Below are positions 18,612 to 27,687 of a stretch of 52,166 nt of DNA, piece after piece. The position numbers were made by a program, and so were the translations under genes. Positions within the stretch are counted from its first letter, which is position 1, and every line of letters begins with the position of its first letter. This stretch comes from Desulfopila aestuarii DSM 18488 (GTDB lineage Bacteria > Desulfobacterota > Desulfobulbia > Desulfobulbales > Desulfocapsaceae): NCBI RefSeq assembly GCF_900143695.1, contig NZ_FRFE01000034.1, positions 1 to 52,166 on the forward strand, written 5' to 3'. The notes beneath the pieces are model-generated. The model was not told the origin of the DNA. It saw only the letters and a list, made by a program, of their open reading frames with translations, and searched no databases.

Positions 18612-19256
18612 TCAATTGTGTTTCAGGACAACACTCATGATAAGGTCGGAGATTATTGAGCATCGATCGACGGCATTTTCGATTCCTTTGTAAATATCTC
18701 GTAATTTCAGAACATAAATCGCATCATATTTTCCCGAAAACAATTCTTCGGTGGCACTGGCGAGAATCTCATCGCCTCTGTTTTCAATCTCCTTGATCCG
18801 GCGACTAATCTGGGTGACCTCTTCCAGTGAGGAAGCTTTTCTAAAGGTATTTATGATGTTAAGCAACTCTTCCGTTGATCTGATCAGGATCTCTGCTTGA
18901 TTTTTCACAATGTCGTTATAGGAATCGATATTGTAGCTGCGTAGGTTACTGCAGGCTTTTAGGATTGACTTGGTACATTTGTAAAGAGAAGTAGAGATAA
19001 GCTGGATATCTTCCCTATCAATGGGCGTGATGAACGACGAGTTAAGAAGGGTCAAGCTTCCTTCAAGGGCTTCTACCGCTCTTTTTTTATAGGATCCGGT
19101 GTGTATCAGGCAGGTGTCACGCTCCTTAGGATCTGAATGAACTATCTGGTAAAACAACTGGGCAGACAGTTCACATACCTGTGCTGCTTCCTCAAAAAAT
19201 GTGTAGAATCGGTTTTCCGCGGGCGGAAGTATTTTAGCGAGAAATTGAGAGATCAT
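18612..19256 (-). CDS. DUF47 (PhoU-like) phosphate transport regulator
   Basis: 214 residues from the chosen start, helical throughout, with the family opening MISQFLAKILPPAENRFYTFF. Later segments RSTEELLNIINTF and ENRGDEILASATEELF match the family's metal-binding Glu/Asp-rich helices. The ORF is open further upstream to 19328, but AAGGAG lies 7 bases before the ATG at 19254-19256, which decides the start. DUF47 proteins regulate PiT transporters and the pit gene follows after 82 bases. Confidence 0.9.
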   Translation of the reverse strand: MISQFLAKILPPAENRFYTFFEEAAQVCELSAQLFYQIVHSDPKERDTCLIHTGSYKKRAVEALEGSLTLLNSSFITPIDREDIQLISTSLYKCTKSILKACSNLRSYNIDSYNDIVKNQAEILIRSTEELLNIINTFRKASSLEEVTQISRRIKEIENRGDEILASATEELFSGKYDAIYVLKLRDIYKGIENAVDRCSIISDLIMSVVLKHN

Positions 19257-19540
19257 CGTATTGCTCCTTGAGGCAAAAGAAGCCTGGAAAATGGGGTGTG
19301 TTTTGGGAAAAATCGGCCGGGTGGCCACTAAAGGAGTTTTTCACAGAGAAAGGAACGTGCTTCGAGGGTCGAAATTGCTCGGCTCCGAAGAGACAATCAG
19401 GCCGGCCATACTCGTCATCATGGCAAGAGACCTGCAATTGACTCCCGAAAAGATCCACATGCAGACAATACTACATTTGCATTTTTTTGCTTATTCAGAG
19501 TTCATCCTGTCATGATTATTTCCTTGCTCAGGATACTATT

Positions 19541-19578
19541 CCATACTTTTAGCAAACAAATACTACCTAAAAGTATGG
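19541..19578 (-). terminator. 12-bp hairpin overlapping the end of the receiver gene
   Basis: CCATACTTTTAG (19541-19552) pairs exactly with CTAAAAGTATGG (19567-19578). The distal arm overlaps the last codons of the receiver gene. No T-run follows on the minus strand, so it may be a processing or attenuation element rather than a full terminator. Confidence 0.45.
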
Positions 19579-19958
19579 CTCCTTTCTTTCAACGCCCGCA
19601 TTCGATTTTCAAAGGCGCCGGTAATGGTGTCCAGAAAGTGATTAAGGTCAATTGGTTTCATAAGGTAATCGAAGGCCCCCAGCTGCATGCAGGCGATAAC
19701 CATGTCAAAAGAACCATTTCCGGTTACCAGGATTACTTCGATTGTTGAATCAAGGACTTTGATCTGACGAAAGACATCAAGACCACTGATATCCGGCATC
19801 TGCAGATCAAGGACCAGGACATCTGGCTGAAATTTCCGGACATACTCCAAAGCCTGAGCAGCGGAGCAGGCACTGTCGGCTTCTATCTTTCGCCGCCTCA
19901 GGTGGTTCGTCAGCACAGAGGCAAACCCCTTCTCATTATCCACGACCAGTACCTTCAT
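19563..19958 (-). CDS. Receiver-only response regulator
   Basis: 131 residues. Single REC domain: acidic pocket D7, phospho-acceptor D51 in VLDLQMP, conserved T79 region (LVTGNG) and K101 in LMKPID. There is no output domain. The start at 19958 is preferred over 19988 because AGAGG lies 5-6 bases before it. It sits between the DASS permease and DUF47/PiT genes, separated from the former by a hairpin. It probably acts as a phosphate shuttle or binds a partner protein. The KinB-like kinase of the same block or one of the hybrid kinases could be its donor. Confidence 0.9.
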   Translation of the reverse strand: MKVLVVDNEKGFASVLTNHLRRRKIEADSACSAAQALEYVRKFQPDVLVLDLQMPDISGLDVFRQIKVLDSTIEVILVTGNGSFDMVIACMQLGAFDYLMKPIDLNHFLDTITGAFENRMRALKERSHTFR

Positions 19959-20050
19959 TTGCCTCTTTTTACTCAATCGCTCCCTCATATGACTTAAATA
20001 AACCTTGAAAACTCAAGGTCTGCTTTATAGAGAACAAAGGCGAGAGCAGT

Positions 20051-20076
20051 AGTGACTGGAAAAATTTCCAGTCACT
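20051..20076 (-). terminator. 12-bp hairpin after the DASS permease
   Basis: AGTGACTGGAAA (20051-20062) pairs with TTTCCAGTCACT (20065-20076), located 22 bases after the permease stop codon on the minus strand. There is no U-run after it, so it is an incomplete intrinsic terminator or an mRNA-stabilising end. Confidence 0.5.
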
Positions 20077-20097
20077 GCTGTATTGCCGAAAAGCTGT

Positions 20098-21579
20098 TTA
20101 TTTTGCCAACATGATCGGCAGCCCCATGAGGGGCCAGACAACTGTTACCATCACCCAGACAACAAACATCAGTACGACGCTAGCCATGATGCCGTAACGG
20201 AAGAACTCACCGGCGGTGAATTGCTTCGAGCCATAGGCGATGGCATTCGGCGCAGCCCCGATCAGTAGGAAGAACGGCATACCGGCAGTCGCCAGTGAGG
20301 CAAAGAAAATAACCTCGCCAGCTACACCGAGATAGGGAGCAATAACCAAGGCTACCGGCAAGGAGATGGCAATCGCGGCAACGTTCATGATGAAATTGGT
20401 CATGACCATGACAAAGAAGGCTATACCGAGAATAAAGACCACGCCTGAGGCTTCTTTGAAAAGCGCCAGCCAGTTGACCGCCAGCCATTCGGCGGCATGG
20501 GTCTGCCAAAGACAGAAACCAATGGACATCGCGCCGCCAAAGAGCAGGATGATATTCCAGGGAATATCTTCAAGATCCTCAATCTTCAGGATATTCAAGA
20601 TGAAGAATAATAGTGTTGAAGACAACAGAATTGCCGTCTTATCAATGGTTTTCAGGGCGGGAACCCAGTTTTTTGCAGCAATTAGGATAATGACTGAGAG
20701 AACGATTACAAGAGTCATAATCTCGTTTCTACTCCAGCCGCCCAGTTCGGTATACATTCGCTTGGCCCGTTCCTTCAATCCGGGAATGATTGCCTTTTCC
20801 GGTTTGCAGAAGATCATCATCATACCCCATATCAGCATCATCATTATCCAGCCCAGGGGAAGAAGATATAAGGTCAATTCAAAAAAACTGATTTCCTTGC
20901 CGGTCATTTCCTTAAAGAATGCGATAGCGACTGCCGCACGTGCTGAACCGAGCAGGGTGATGATACTACCTGCGCCGGCGACATACGCCATACCGATAAA
21001 GAGGCCCTTACCGAACTTGGTTGGCTGGTCGCTGTCGGAATACAATGCGTTGATCGCCATCAATAAAGGGAACATGGTGGCCGCTACCGCAGTATGGGCC
21101 ATCAGATGGGTCAGAGCCACAGTCATGACGAAACAACCCAGGTAGATCATGCTGGTCCGCTCACCGACAATGGAAAGCATCTTATAGGCCATCCGCTTGG
21201 TGAGACCGCTCTTGGTAAAAACGAGACCGATGACGATCGAACCGAAAATAAAGAGGACTGAGGGATCCATGAAATCTTTGAAGGCCACCTCAGGCTTTCT
21301 GATAAGGAACAGCGCCTGAATGACGCCGATAGCGATACCAGTGACGCCGATTGGTAGAACTTCGAAGATCCACCAGGTGGCAGCAAGGGCAAAGAGCGCG
21401 AGGGCGCCCTTACCCTGAACAGAAAGTGTAAAGTGTTTGCCCATCGGATCAATGGCGTCCGGCCAGGGCGGAGCGAAATAAATAATGCTGAACAGGGCGA
21501 CGCCCAGAAACAGAAAGAAGACTCTTTTCCAGTCAAACGGGGCCTTGACCTCCGCAGTGGCGACATAGGTTGATGACAT
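20098..21579 (-). CDS. DASS/SLC13-family sodium:anion symporter (sulfate or dicarboxylate)
   Basis: 493 residues with about 12 membrane segments. It shows DASS-type features: WWIFEVLPIGVTGI (about 68-81), the first hairpin region FMDPSVLFIFGSIVIGLVF, and a second inverted-repeat half with ILLFGGAMSIGF and MTNFIMNVAAIAISLPVAL. The family takes up sulfate, thiosulfate or C4-dicarboxylates with Na+. In sulfate reducers it is a candidate sulfate importer. It lies 11 bases downstream of a CBS-domain gene, with NhaD upstream, a plausible Na+ supply for Na+-driven uptake. AGAGGGAAG lies 4 bases before the ATG. Substrate is inferred from context only. Confidence 0.88.
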   Translation of the reverse strand: MSSTYVATAEVKAPFDWKRVFFLFLGVALFSIIYFAPPWPDAIDPMGKHFTLSVQGKGALALFALAATWWIFEVLPIGVTGIAIGVIQALFLIRKPEVAFKDFMDPSVLFIFGSIVIGLVFTKSGLTKRMAYKMLSIVGERTSMIYLGCFVMTVALTHLMAHTAVAATMFPLLMAINALYSDSDQPTKFGKGLFIGMAYVAGAGSIITLLGSARAAVAIAFFKEMTGKEISFFELTLYLLPLGWIMMMLIWGMMMIFCKPEKAIIPGLKERAKRMYTELGGWSRNEIMTLVIVLSVIILIAAKNWVPALKTIDKTAILLSSTLLFFILNILKIEDLEDIPWNIILLFGGAMSIGFCLWQTHAAEWLAVNWLALFKEASGVVFILGIAFFVMVMTNFIMNVAAIAISLPVALVIAPYLGVAGEVIFFASLATAGMPFFLLIGAAPNAIAYGSKQFTAGEFFRYGIMASVVLMFVVWVMVTVVWPLMGLPIMLAK

Positions 21580-21590
21580 GTTTCTTCCCT

Positions 21591-22130
21591 CTATTTGCTG
21601 TTCATCGAAATAAGTTTATCCCCAAGGGCCCCGAAGACCTCTGAGAGCTTGATCACACCCACCAGTTTGCCATCCTTCTCGACCGGCAACATCGTCTCCC
21701 TGCAGATGACCATGACTGACATGGCATGAATAAGGTCTGCGCCGGCGGGCAAGAGCCGGATTCCCTTCTCGATGACCTTGGTCAGAGGAGAGTTGAGATG
21801 ATTGACGCCCTCTCTGATCATCACCCCGTTCAACAAGGTTGTCAGGTCACTGTACTCTGCAGTCCTGCCTTCGAAACTTTTGATATCATCGGTATCAAAC
21901 AACGTGGAAAAAAGGACCTTCAGTATCCCCTGCTGGGTAACCCGGCCGATCAAGCCGCCATTGTCATCCACCACCATCAGTTCATTGAATCCACAAGGAC
22001 CGCGGCTGCCGATCGGGCAGAATGATCGCAACTGATGAATTGCCTCCTGCACCGTGCCGCTCTCCTTCAGACAGGGAAAGGCGGAAAGGGGGAGCATGAT
22101 GTCGCCTACAGTCTGATTTTCAATACTCAC
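21591..22130 (-). CDS. CBS-domain pair protein, likely regulator of the neighbouring permease
   Basis: 179 residues starting at a GTG at 22128-22130, preferred because GGAG lies 8 bases before it; the upstream ATG at 22160 has no such site. The sequence opens VSIENQTVGDIM. CBS1 covers about 8-80 (GFNELMVVDDNGGLIGRVTQ) and CBS2 about 115-175 (MLPVEKDGKLVGVIKLSEVF). CBS pairs bind adenine nucleotides (AMP, ATP, SAM) and report energy state. It ends 11 bases before the DASS permease start, so direct control of that permease is likely. A cysteine pair within CBS1 is not assigned a role. Confidence 0.85.
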   Translation of the reverse strand: MSIENQTVGDIMLPLSAFPCLKESGTVQEAIHQLRSFCPIGSRGPCGFNELMVVDDNGGLIGRVTQQGILKVLFSTLFDTDDIKSFEGRTAEYSDLTTLLNGVMIREGVNHLNSPLTKVIEKGIRLLPAGADLIHAMSVMVICRETMLPVEKDGKLVGVIKLSEVFGALGDKLISMNSK

Positions 22131-22218
22131 AAGTCTTCTCCTTCTCGTAATGAGCCACATTGGCCTCTATACTTGTTACATTCAGCTATCAATGAAACCG
22201 TCCGAAGGTATAGATTTT

Positions 22219-22659
22219 TTACCAGCCTTTGGTATGAAGGATCTTCTCGATCTCCTTGACGCTCTTAGACTCCAGAACCAGCATTCGCTTATCCTTGGCC
22301 TCGCTGATCTTTTCCAAGAGTTCGGAAATGTTGACCGGTTTCTGCAGGAAGTCCTCCGCCCCAAGTTTCATCGCTTCGATACCGGTCCTGATCGAACCCT
22401 GGCCGGTGAGTATGATGATCTCGGCCTCCGGCTGCCTGGTCTTGATTCGCTTCAGGGTCTCCAGCCCGTCGATGCCGGGCATCGACAGATCGAGGACGAT
22501 AAGGTCATATCCCTCCTTATCGGCAGCGGCCACCGCCTCCTCACCGCTGGTGGCGGTACTGACCTTCAACCCTCGGGCCTCCAGACGTTCCGCCAGTGTC
22601 TCCAGGAAATCGACCTCATCATCCACCAGCAGTACCTTGGCCTTCAATTCTTCTGTCAT
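22219..22659 (-). CDS. Receiver-only response regulator with a short helical tail
   Basis: 146 residues from MTEELK; an ORF start five codons earlier lacks a binding site, while GAGGAC lies about 8 bases before 22659. REC pocket D13/D14/E15, phospho-acceptor D57 in VLDLSMP, TGQGS (85-89) and K107 in FLQKPVN. Residues 120-146 form a basic helical tail with no HTH signature. It lies between nhaD and the CBS gene, making it part of the kinase-NhaD-CBS-DASS block. It is a likely partner for the KinB-like kinase, which lacks its own receiver. Confidence 0.9.
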   Translation of the reverse strand: MTEELKAKVLLVDDEVDFLETLAERLEARGLKVSTATSGEEAVAAADKEGYDLIVLDLSMPGIDGLETLKRIKTRQPEAEIIILTGQGSIRTGIEAMKLGAEDFLQKPVNISELLEKISEAKDKRMLVLESKSVKEIEKILHTKGW

Positions 22660-22766
22660 AGTACTTGTCCTCACATTTTGAATTATCTTTTAAAGCCTCC
22701 CCACGAGCCATATCATGTTTTCACTCCATGTATCACGGAAGGGGCTCCTCAGGTTTGTCTTGCCAA

Positions 22767-24053
22767 TCATCCGTGCATCAGTTTGAACTGAATTATATAG
22801 ACCGCGATTCCGGCGAAATAGCCAAGTGCGGCAAGCCCACCGATTCGTCTCGCGTACCAGAAGAAGTGGATTTTTTCGAGACCCATAGCGGCCACACCTG
22901 CGGCCGAACCGATAATCAGGATTGAGCCGCCGGTACCGGCGCAGTAGGCCATGAACTCCCAGAGAAAACTGTCAGTCGGGTAGGTGGCCAAATCATACAT
23001 ACCCATGGAAGCGGCAACCAGGGGTACGTTATCAACCACAGCACTGGCCAGACCGATCAGGGTGACGATGATATCCTGACGGCCTACCGTCTTTTCGAGC
23101 CACTGGGCGAGTGAGCTAAGGATGTGGGTGTGTTCCAGGGTAGCAACAGCAAGTAGGATACCGATGAAGAAGACGATACAGCTCATATCGATGCGTTTAA
23201 GAGCAGCGACCAGGGTCAAGTGTTCTTTAAACTCGTCCGTTTTTTTGCGATGCAGCTTTTCACCGACAAACCAGAGGATGCCGAGACCAAAGAGGATCCC
23301 CATGAAAGGAGGAAGATGGGTGATGGACTTGAAAATCGGCACAGCCACCAGACAGCTGAGGCCCAAGACAAACATCAGATTCTGTTCAAAGAGAGTCGTC
23401 TTGATATCATTTCCATTATTAATCGCTTTAGGGCTGATGACCTCTTTCCCACGCAAGACAAAGGTTAAAAGAGTCAGCGGGACAATAAGGCAGGCCAGCG
23501 AAGGCAGGAAAACCCCCTTCATAATACTAAGGGTCGTGATCTGACCGCCGATCCAAAGCATGGTGGTCGTGACGTCGCCGATCGGCGTCCAGGCTCCCCC
23601 GGCATTGGCGGCAATAACGATGATGCCGGCAAAAAACAGGCGGTCTTCATGGCGATCCAGCAACTTCTTCATCAGTGAAATCATGACAATGGTGGTGGTT
23701 AGATTATCGAGGATGGAACTGAGAAAGAAACTGACGAAACCAACCAGCCAGAGGAGGGAAGTCAGTTTTTTTGTCTTGATGCGTGAGGTGATGACCCTGA
23801 AACCGTTATGGGCATCGACTACCTCAACAATCGTCATCGCACCCATCAGAAAGAAGACGATTTGGGCCGTAGCCGCTACGGATTCTGTCAGGTTTTCAGA
23901 AACCAGATGATGATCGCCACTCATGAGGGCATAGATTGTCCATAATAAACCAGCGCCCATAAGCGCCGAAGCCGATTTATTTACCCCTATAGGGTGCTCA
24001 AGGGCAATGCAGGCATAGGCGAGAACGAAGATTACTACCAGGGTAATTAACAT
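22767..24053 (-). CDS. nhaD: NhaD-type Na+/H+ antiporter
   Basis: 428 residues, about 12 membrane segments, ion-transporter superfamily. Diagnostic segments are SSILDNLTTTIVMISLMKK (about 111-129), NAGGAWTPIGDVTTTMLW (about 149-166) and a second DN motif in SAVVDNVPLVAASMGMYD. It ends with TGGSILIIGSAAGVAAMG. NhaD exports Na+ in exchange for H+ at alkaline pH and is common in marine or alkaliphilic bacteria. AAGGAG lies 6 bases before the ATG. The gene follows the KinB-like kinase by 99 bases. Confidence 0.92.
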   Translation of the reverse strand: MLITLVVIFVLAYACIALEHPIGVNKSASALMGAGLLWTIYALMSGDHHLVSENLTESVAATAQIVFFLMGAMTIVEVVDAHNGFRVITSRIKTKKLTSLLWLVGFVSFFLSSILDNLTTTIVMISLMKKLLDRHEDRLFFAGIIVIAANAGGAWTPIGDVTTTMLWIGGQITTLSIMKGVFLPSLACLIVPLTLLTFVLRGKEVISPKAINNGNDIKTTLFEQNLMFVLGLSCLVAVPIFKSITHLPPFMGILFGLGILWFVGEKLHRKKTDEFKEHLTLVAALKRIDMSCIVFFIGILLAVATLEHTHILSSLAQWLEKTVGRQDIIVTLIGLASAVVDNVPLVAASMGMYDLATYPTDSFLWEFMAYCAGTGGSILIIGSAAGVAAMGLEKIHFFWYARRIGGLAALGYFAGIAVYIIQFKLMHG

Positions 24054-24152
24054 GATTTCTCCTTTTTTGTTTTACAGGTGCCTATATATTTAAAATTACT
24101 TGTTAAAACAGAGCACACTTTTTTGTCTCAGACCAGTACATCCCCTTAATCT

Positions 24153-26018
24153 TCAAATGGTCGTCCGCCGCCTCTCTCCCCGCTCAGCAACAGGTACCGT
24201 GAAGGTAAAGACGCTGCCTTTTCCCTGATCAGACTCAACCCAGATTGTCCCGCCATGGGCCCGAACAATCTCTTTGCAGATGGCCAGCCCGAGACCTGTC
24301 CTGCCGATTTCCTGCGTATTAACCCGGACAAATTTCTGAAAAATTCTGGTCTGGTATTCAGGGGGAATTCCCGTCCCATCATCCTGTACTGAGATATGGA
24401 TATGATTACTGACCCTTTCTGCCGAGAGCCTGATATGGCCACCTTCTTCGACATACCGCAGCGCATTGGAAACAAGATTGGAGAGGACCCAGACAATTTT
24501 ATTGGTATCGGCTTGGACGAGAGGCAGATTTTCGACATTATCCACGGTCAGGCTGACCTCTTTCATGCTGACCTGTCCTTTGAAAATACCCCGGGCATGC
24601 TCAAACAGTGTGGCGACCGGAACATATTCAAATTCCAGCTCTATTCTTCCTGTCTCGATTTTGGAGAGATCCAGGAGATCATGAACCATAATCTTCATGC
24701 GATGGACTTCATCATGGGCTGCCTGAAGAAGATCCATTTCTTTCTCAGGCAAAAACTGCGAAGCATGCTCCAGGAGCAGATCAATACTCATGCTGATACT
24801 GGTGAGCGGGGTTCGTAATTCATGTGATGCCGCCATGACGAATTCGCTCTTCAATCGTTCCAATTCCCTCAACTGAGTAATATCCTTGAGAAGTAGCACA
24901 ACACCGGTAATATTATGGTCTCTCCTGCCTATAGCGGTGGCAGAGAAAAGGAAATGGCGGGTTTCATTTCCGCATGGCAATGTAATAATCCGACGGTCAT
25001 CCGAGATCTCAGGTTGACTCCCTTCCTGTATGGTTTGCGTTACTATTTCACAGACATTACGTACAGGTAGTATTTGTTCACAGTACATGGACTCGGGGTC
25101 AGCTGATCCCACATTGAGGATTCGCCGACCGGCCGGATTAATACCTGTCACCTTCCGCTGCGTGTCGAATACGACCAGACCGTCTTCAATACTGGCCAGA
25201 ATCGCATCTGCCTTGTTTCTCTCCGCCACAATCCGGTCGACGTTCATCAGATGGTAGCGACGGAGCTGAGCAGTCATCTGGTTGAATTCACCGGCGAGTT
25301 CTCCCAACTCATCCCGTGTTTCGACGGAAAGCTGAACAGAAAATTCTCCAGCTGAAATCTTTTTGGCGGCCTCAACAAAACGCCGCAGAGGCAGGACGAG
25401 TCTTTCGGCAAAAAACAGACTGAAAAAGAAGGCGATAATCGAAGCGAGCGAGGCAACAATTACGGTAGACCATATCGCCCACTTGGCAATTTCCCTCTCG
25501 TTTTCACTGACGGAATACATGGTCTCTTCATTCATGGTCCGCAGTTCCAGGCAGGTGGCCTTTACTTTGCTGTATACCGGCAGGATGGATTCCTTATAGG
25601 TCTTCAGAGTGAGTGGAAGCACATCTCGATTGATTCTGATCCCATTCGATAACTCTGAGAATATGCTTCTATATTCGCTATAATTGACCTCAATATCGTG
25701 AACAACTTCTGACTCCCCCTGAACGGCGATGCTATCCTTCGAGCGACCAAGCCATTCAAGGAAAAGCGTCTCATTTTCACTGTACTGGGCAATGCCTTTG
25801 TCAACGTCCCCCATAAGCATGAGCAAGATACCGCTGTCTTGCCGGCCAAGGGCATCAACCATATTCTCAACTGCCAGGATACTTTGATAATAGTCACGGA
25901 GAATCTCATCCGTTGTCTTGGCCAGTGACCAAAGATGAAAGATCGCTAACGTCACCACGAGCCCCATCAGGGAAAAGGCCACGCCATAACCGATCAGTAT
26001 TTTCTTTTTCAGGTTCAT
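24153..26018 (-). CDS. KinB-like membrane sensor histidine kinase
   Basis: 621 residues. TM1 about 8-30, helical extracytoplasmic region 31-178 (four-helix bundle type), TM2 about 181-204, HAMP (205-260), PAS (268-382, ending LLKDIT), HisKA with phospho-His in FVMAASHELRTPL (H399). HATPase shows N514/N518, QDDGTGIP (545-552) and GRTGLGLA (572-579). No receiver domain. Layout matches KinB/NtrY-type kinases that pair with NtrC-like activators; a truncated regulator of that kind lies just upstream (26206-26525). GAGG lies 8 bases before the ATG and a consensus sigma-54 promoter is 52 bases upstream. It heads the nhaD-CBS-DASS block. The signal is unknown. Confidence 0.92.
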   Translation of the reverse strand: MNLKKKILIGYGVAFSLMGLVVTLAIFHLWSLAKTTDEILRDYYQSILAVENMVDALGRQDSGILLMLMGDVDKGIAQYSENETLFLEWLGRSKDSIAVQGESEVVHDIEVNYSEYRSIFSELSNGIRINRDVLPLTLKTYKESILPVYSKVKATCLELRTMNEETMYSVSENEREIAKWAIWSTVIVASLASIIAFFFSLFFAERLVLPLRRFVEAAKKISAGEFSVQLSVETRDELGELAGEFNQMTAQLRRYHLMNVDRIVAERNKADAILASIEDGLVVFDTQRKVTGINPAGRRILNVGSADPESMYCEQILPVRNVCEIVTQTIQEGSQPEISDDRRIITLPCGNETRHFLFSATAIGRRDHNITGVVLLLKDITQLRELERLKSEFVMAASHELRTPLTSISMSIDLLLEHASQFLPEKEMDLLQAAHDEVHRMKIMVHDLLDLSKIETGRIELEFEYVPVATLFEHARGIFKGQVSMKEVSLTVDNVENLPLVQADTNKIVWVLSNLVSNALRYVEEGGHIRLSAERVSNHIHISVQDDGTGIPPEYQTRIFQKFVRVNTQEIGRTGLGLAICKEIVRAHGGTIWVESDQGKGSVFTFTVPVAERGERRRTTI

Positions 26019-26069
26019 ACAACAGACCTCGAGCCAGCCACACCTTGAAGGAATTGATTATGCTGCTAT

Positions 26070-26085
26070 TGCAAAAGGAGTGCCA
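26070..26085 (-). promoter_or_regulatory. Sigma-54 (RpoN) promoter
   Basis: The minus strand reads TGGCAC, five bases, TTGCA: the -24 GG and -12 GC have the required 10-base spacing and the match to consensus is complete. The predicted start of transcription is near 26059, about 40 bases before the KinB-like gene. It implies an NtrC-type activator; the nearest candidate gene is broken. Confidence 0.75.
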
Positions 26086-26205
26086 CTTGCTAGCACACTG
26101 AAAATACTCAATATATTAAAAGCATATCGAATATTAAATTGAAATTTGAAAGTAGAAGTTATGGCAATCTTGCATTCTGCAAGATGATGTGTGATGGGGA
26201 TTGGC

Positions 26206-26525
26206 TCAGATTCCGTAGCTTTTTCTTCGTCGCCACAGGGTGGCCTGGTCTATGCCGAGAATGTCGGCGGCCTCCTGAATCGAAGAAGTTTTCTGGAGAA
26301 TCTTTCTGATATGAGATTCTTCGAGGGTGGAGAGGATGACGGGATAGCCACTCCCTGGAGAACTGATTGAGGGGACAATGCTCTCCGGCAGATCAATACC
26401 TAGTATATGCTCAGCATTTCCGAGAATGACAGCCCGTTCAATAGCATTTCGCAGTTCACAGACCTTACCGCGCCAGGAATAGGTGAGAAGAGTCTGTTCA
26501 GCTGAAGCATCAAAGCCAATGATGT
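26206..26525 (-). pseudogene. C-terminal remnant of a sigma-54-dependent (NtrC/AlgB-like) regulator
   Basis: The open frame gives SAEQTLLTYSWRGKVCELRN, equivalent to the end of the AAA+ domain (usual form YPWPGNVRELRN). It is followed by ERAVIL, a linker and a Fis-type HTH: IQEAADILGIDQATLWRRRK to the stop. The receiver and most of the AAA+ domain (including GAFTGA and Walker motifs) are absent, and the upstream 17 or so codons of the frame do not resemble the family. The neighbouring KinB-like kinase suggests an algB-kinB type pair that lost its regulator. It could be expressed as a DNA-binding fragment but is most simply a remnant. Confidence 0.8.
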
Positions 26526-26610
26526 TTGTATTGTTGGAAAGACAGAAAAACCTGCAAAAAACATCGTCGATTGCCATGATATCTTTCTACCTTACCCGCA
26601 GTGGAAGGAC

Positions 26611-27687
26611 ATGGACACTTATGAAATTGATCCAATAAAACGATACTCCCGAAACCGTCCTTCGGCCACTCGCTTTAACTCTTTCACCATGCCGATCAAG
26701 GGCAGAATCGACATGCTGGCTACCGGCATCCGCACCCCGGTCGGCATCAAGGTCATGGGCCCGGAACTGGCTGAGGTGGAGAGGATCGGCCTGGAACCTG
26801 AAAACTATCTCAGGGATATTCCCGGCACCAGAAGCGTCTATGCAGAACGAGTCACCACCGGCTATTTCCTATACTTCTCGGTGCATCACGACGCCATCGC
26901 CCGGTATGGCCTCACGGTTGAAAGCGTCAACGAGGTGATCCAGACCTCCACCGCCGTTGGTCAAGGTGCCGCTGGGTGAGTTGGCTGACATCCAGATAGT
27001 GAGGGGACCAACGGCGATCAAGAGCGAGGAAGGGCTACTTGCCTCCTAGGTCTTTATCGATTTTTCCGGCCGTGACATCGGTGGCTACGTCAAAGAGGCC
27101 AAAGCCAAGGTGGAAGGCATGTCATCAATCCCCCATGGCTACCACCTGGAGTGGAGCGGCGAATATGATTACATGGTGCGGACAGCTGAGCGGCTCAAGC
27201 TTGTGATCCCCTTAACCCTGCTCATCATCTTCGTGCTCATCTATCTTAACACCCAGTCGGTGACAAAGACGCTGATCGTGCTGTTGCCGTACCGTTCTCG
27301 CTGGTCGGCTCCTTCTGGTTGCTGCATCTGCTCGGCTACAATCTCAGCATCGCGGTATGGGTGGGGATCATCGCTCTGGCCGGGCTTGACGCCGAAACGG
27401 GAGTGGCAATGCTCCTCGATATGGCCTATGAGAAATGGCGGCGGGAAGGTAGGCTGCGCTCGATCGCAGACCTCCGGGAAGCCATCATGTTCGGGGCAGT
27501 CAAACGGATTCGCCCCAAAATAGTGACCGTCAGCGTCATTCTCGCAGGTCTCATTCCGATCATGTTCAGCACCGGCGCCGGCTCCGACGTGATGAAACGC
27601 ATCGCCGCGCCGATGATTGGCGGTGTCGTCACCTCCACCCTACTCGAGTTGTTCATTTACCCAGCGATTTTGATTACCTGGAAGTAG
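26611..27687 (+). pseudogene. Decayed CusA-type heavy-metal RND efflux pump
   Basis: Family sequence starts abruptly about codon 23 (MPIKGRIDMLATGIRTPVGI) and continues to VNEVIQTS. An internal deletion of several dozen residues then joins to VPLGELADI near 26960-26985. A stop (TAG 27047-27049) replaces the expected Tyr before VFIDFSGRDIGGYV. A frameshift near 27285-27300 moves the reading to the frame containing WVGIIALAGLDAETGVAML and the C-terminal PMIGGVVTSTLLELFIYPAI. CusA is the inner-membrane pump of a copper/silver tripartite exporter. About the first 600 residues and the partner genes are absent. Several independent lesions mean no function is expected. Confidence 0.88.

Noticed and set aside
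20366-21145. 259-codon plus-strand ORF
   Set aside because: Antisense shadow of the DASS permease, with the biased composition of a membrane-protein complement.
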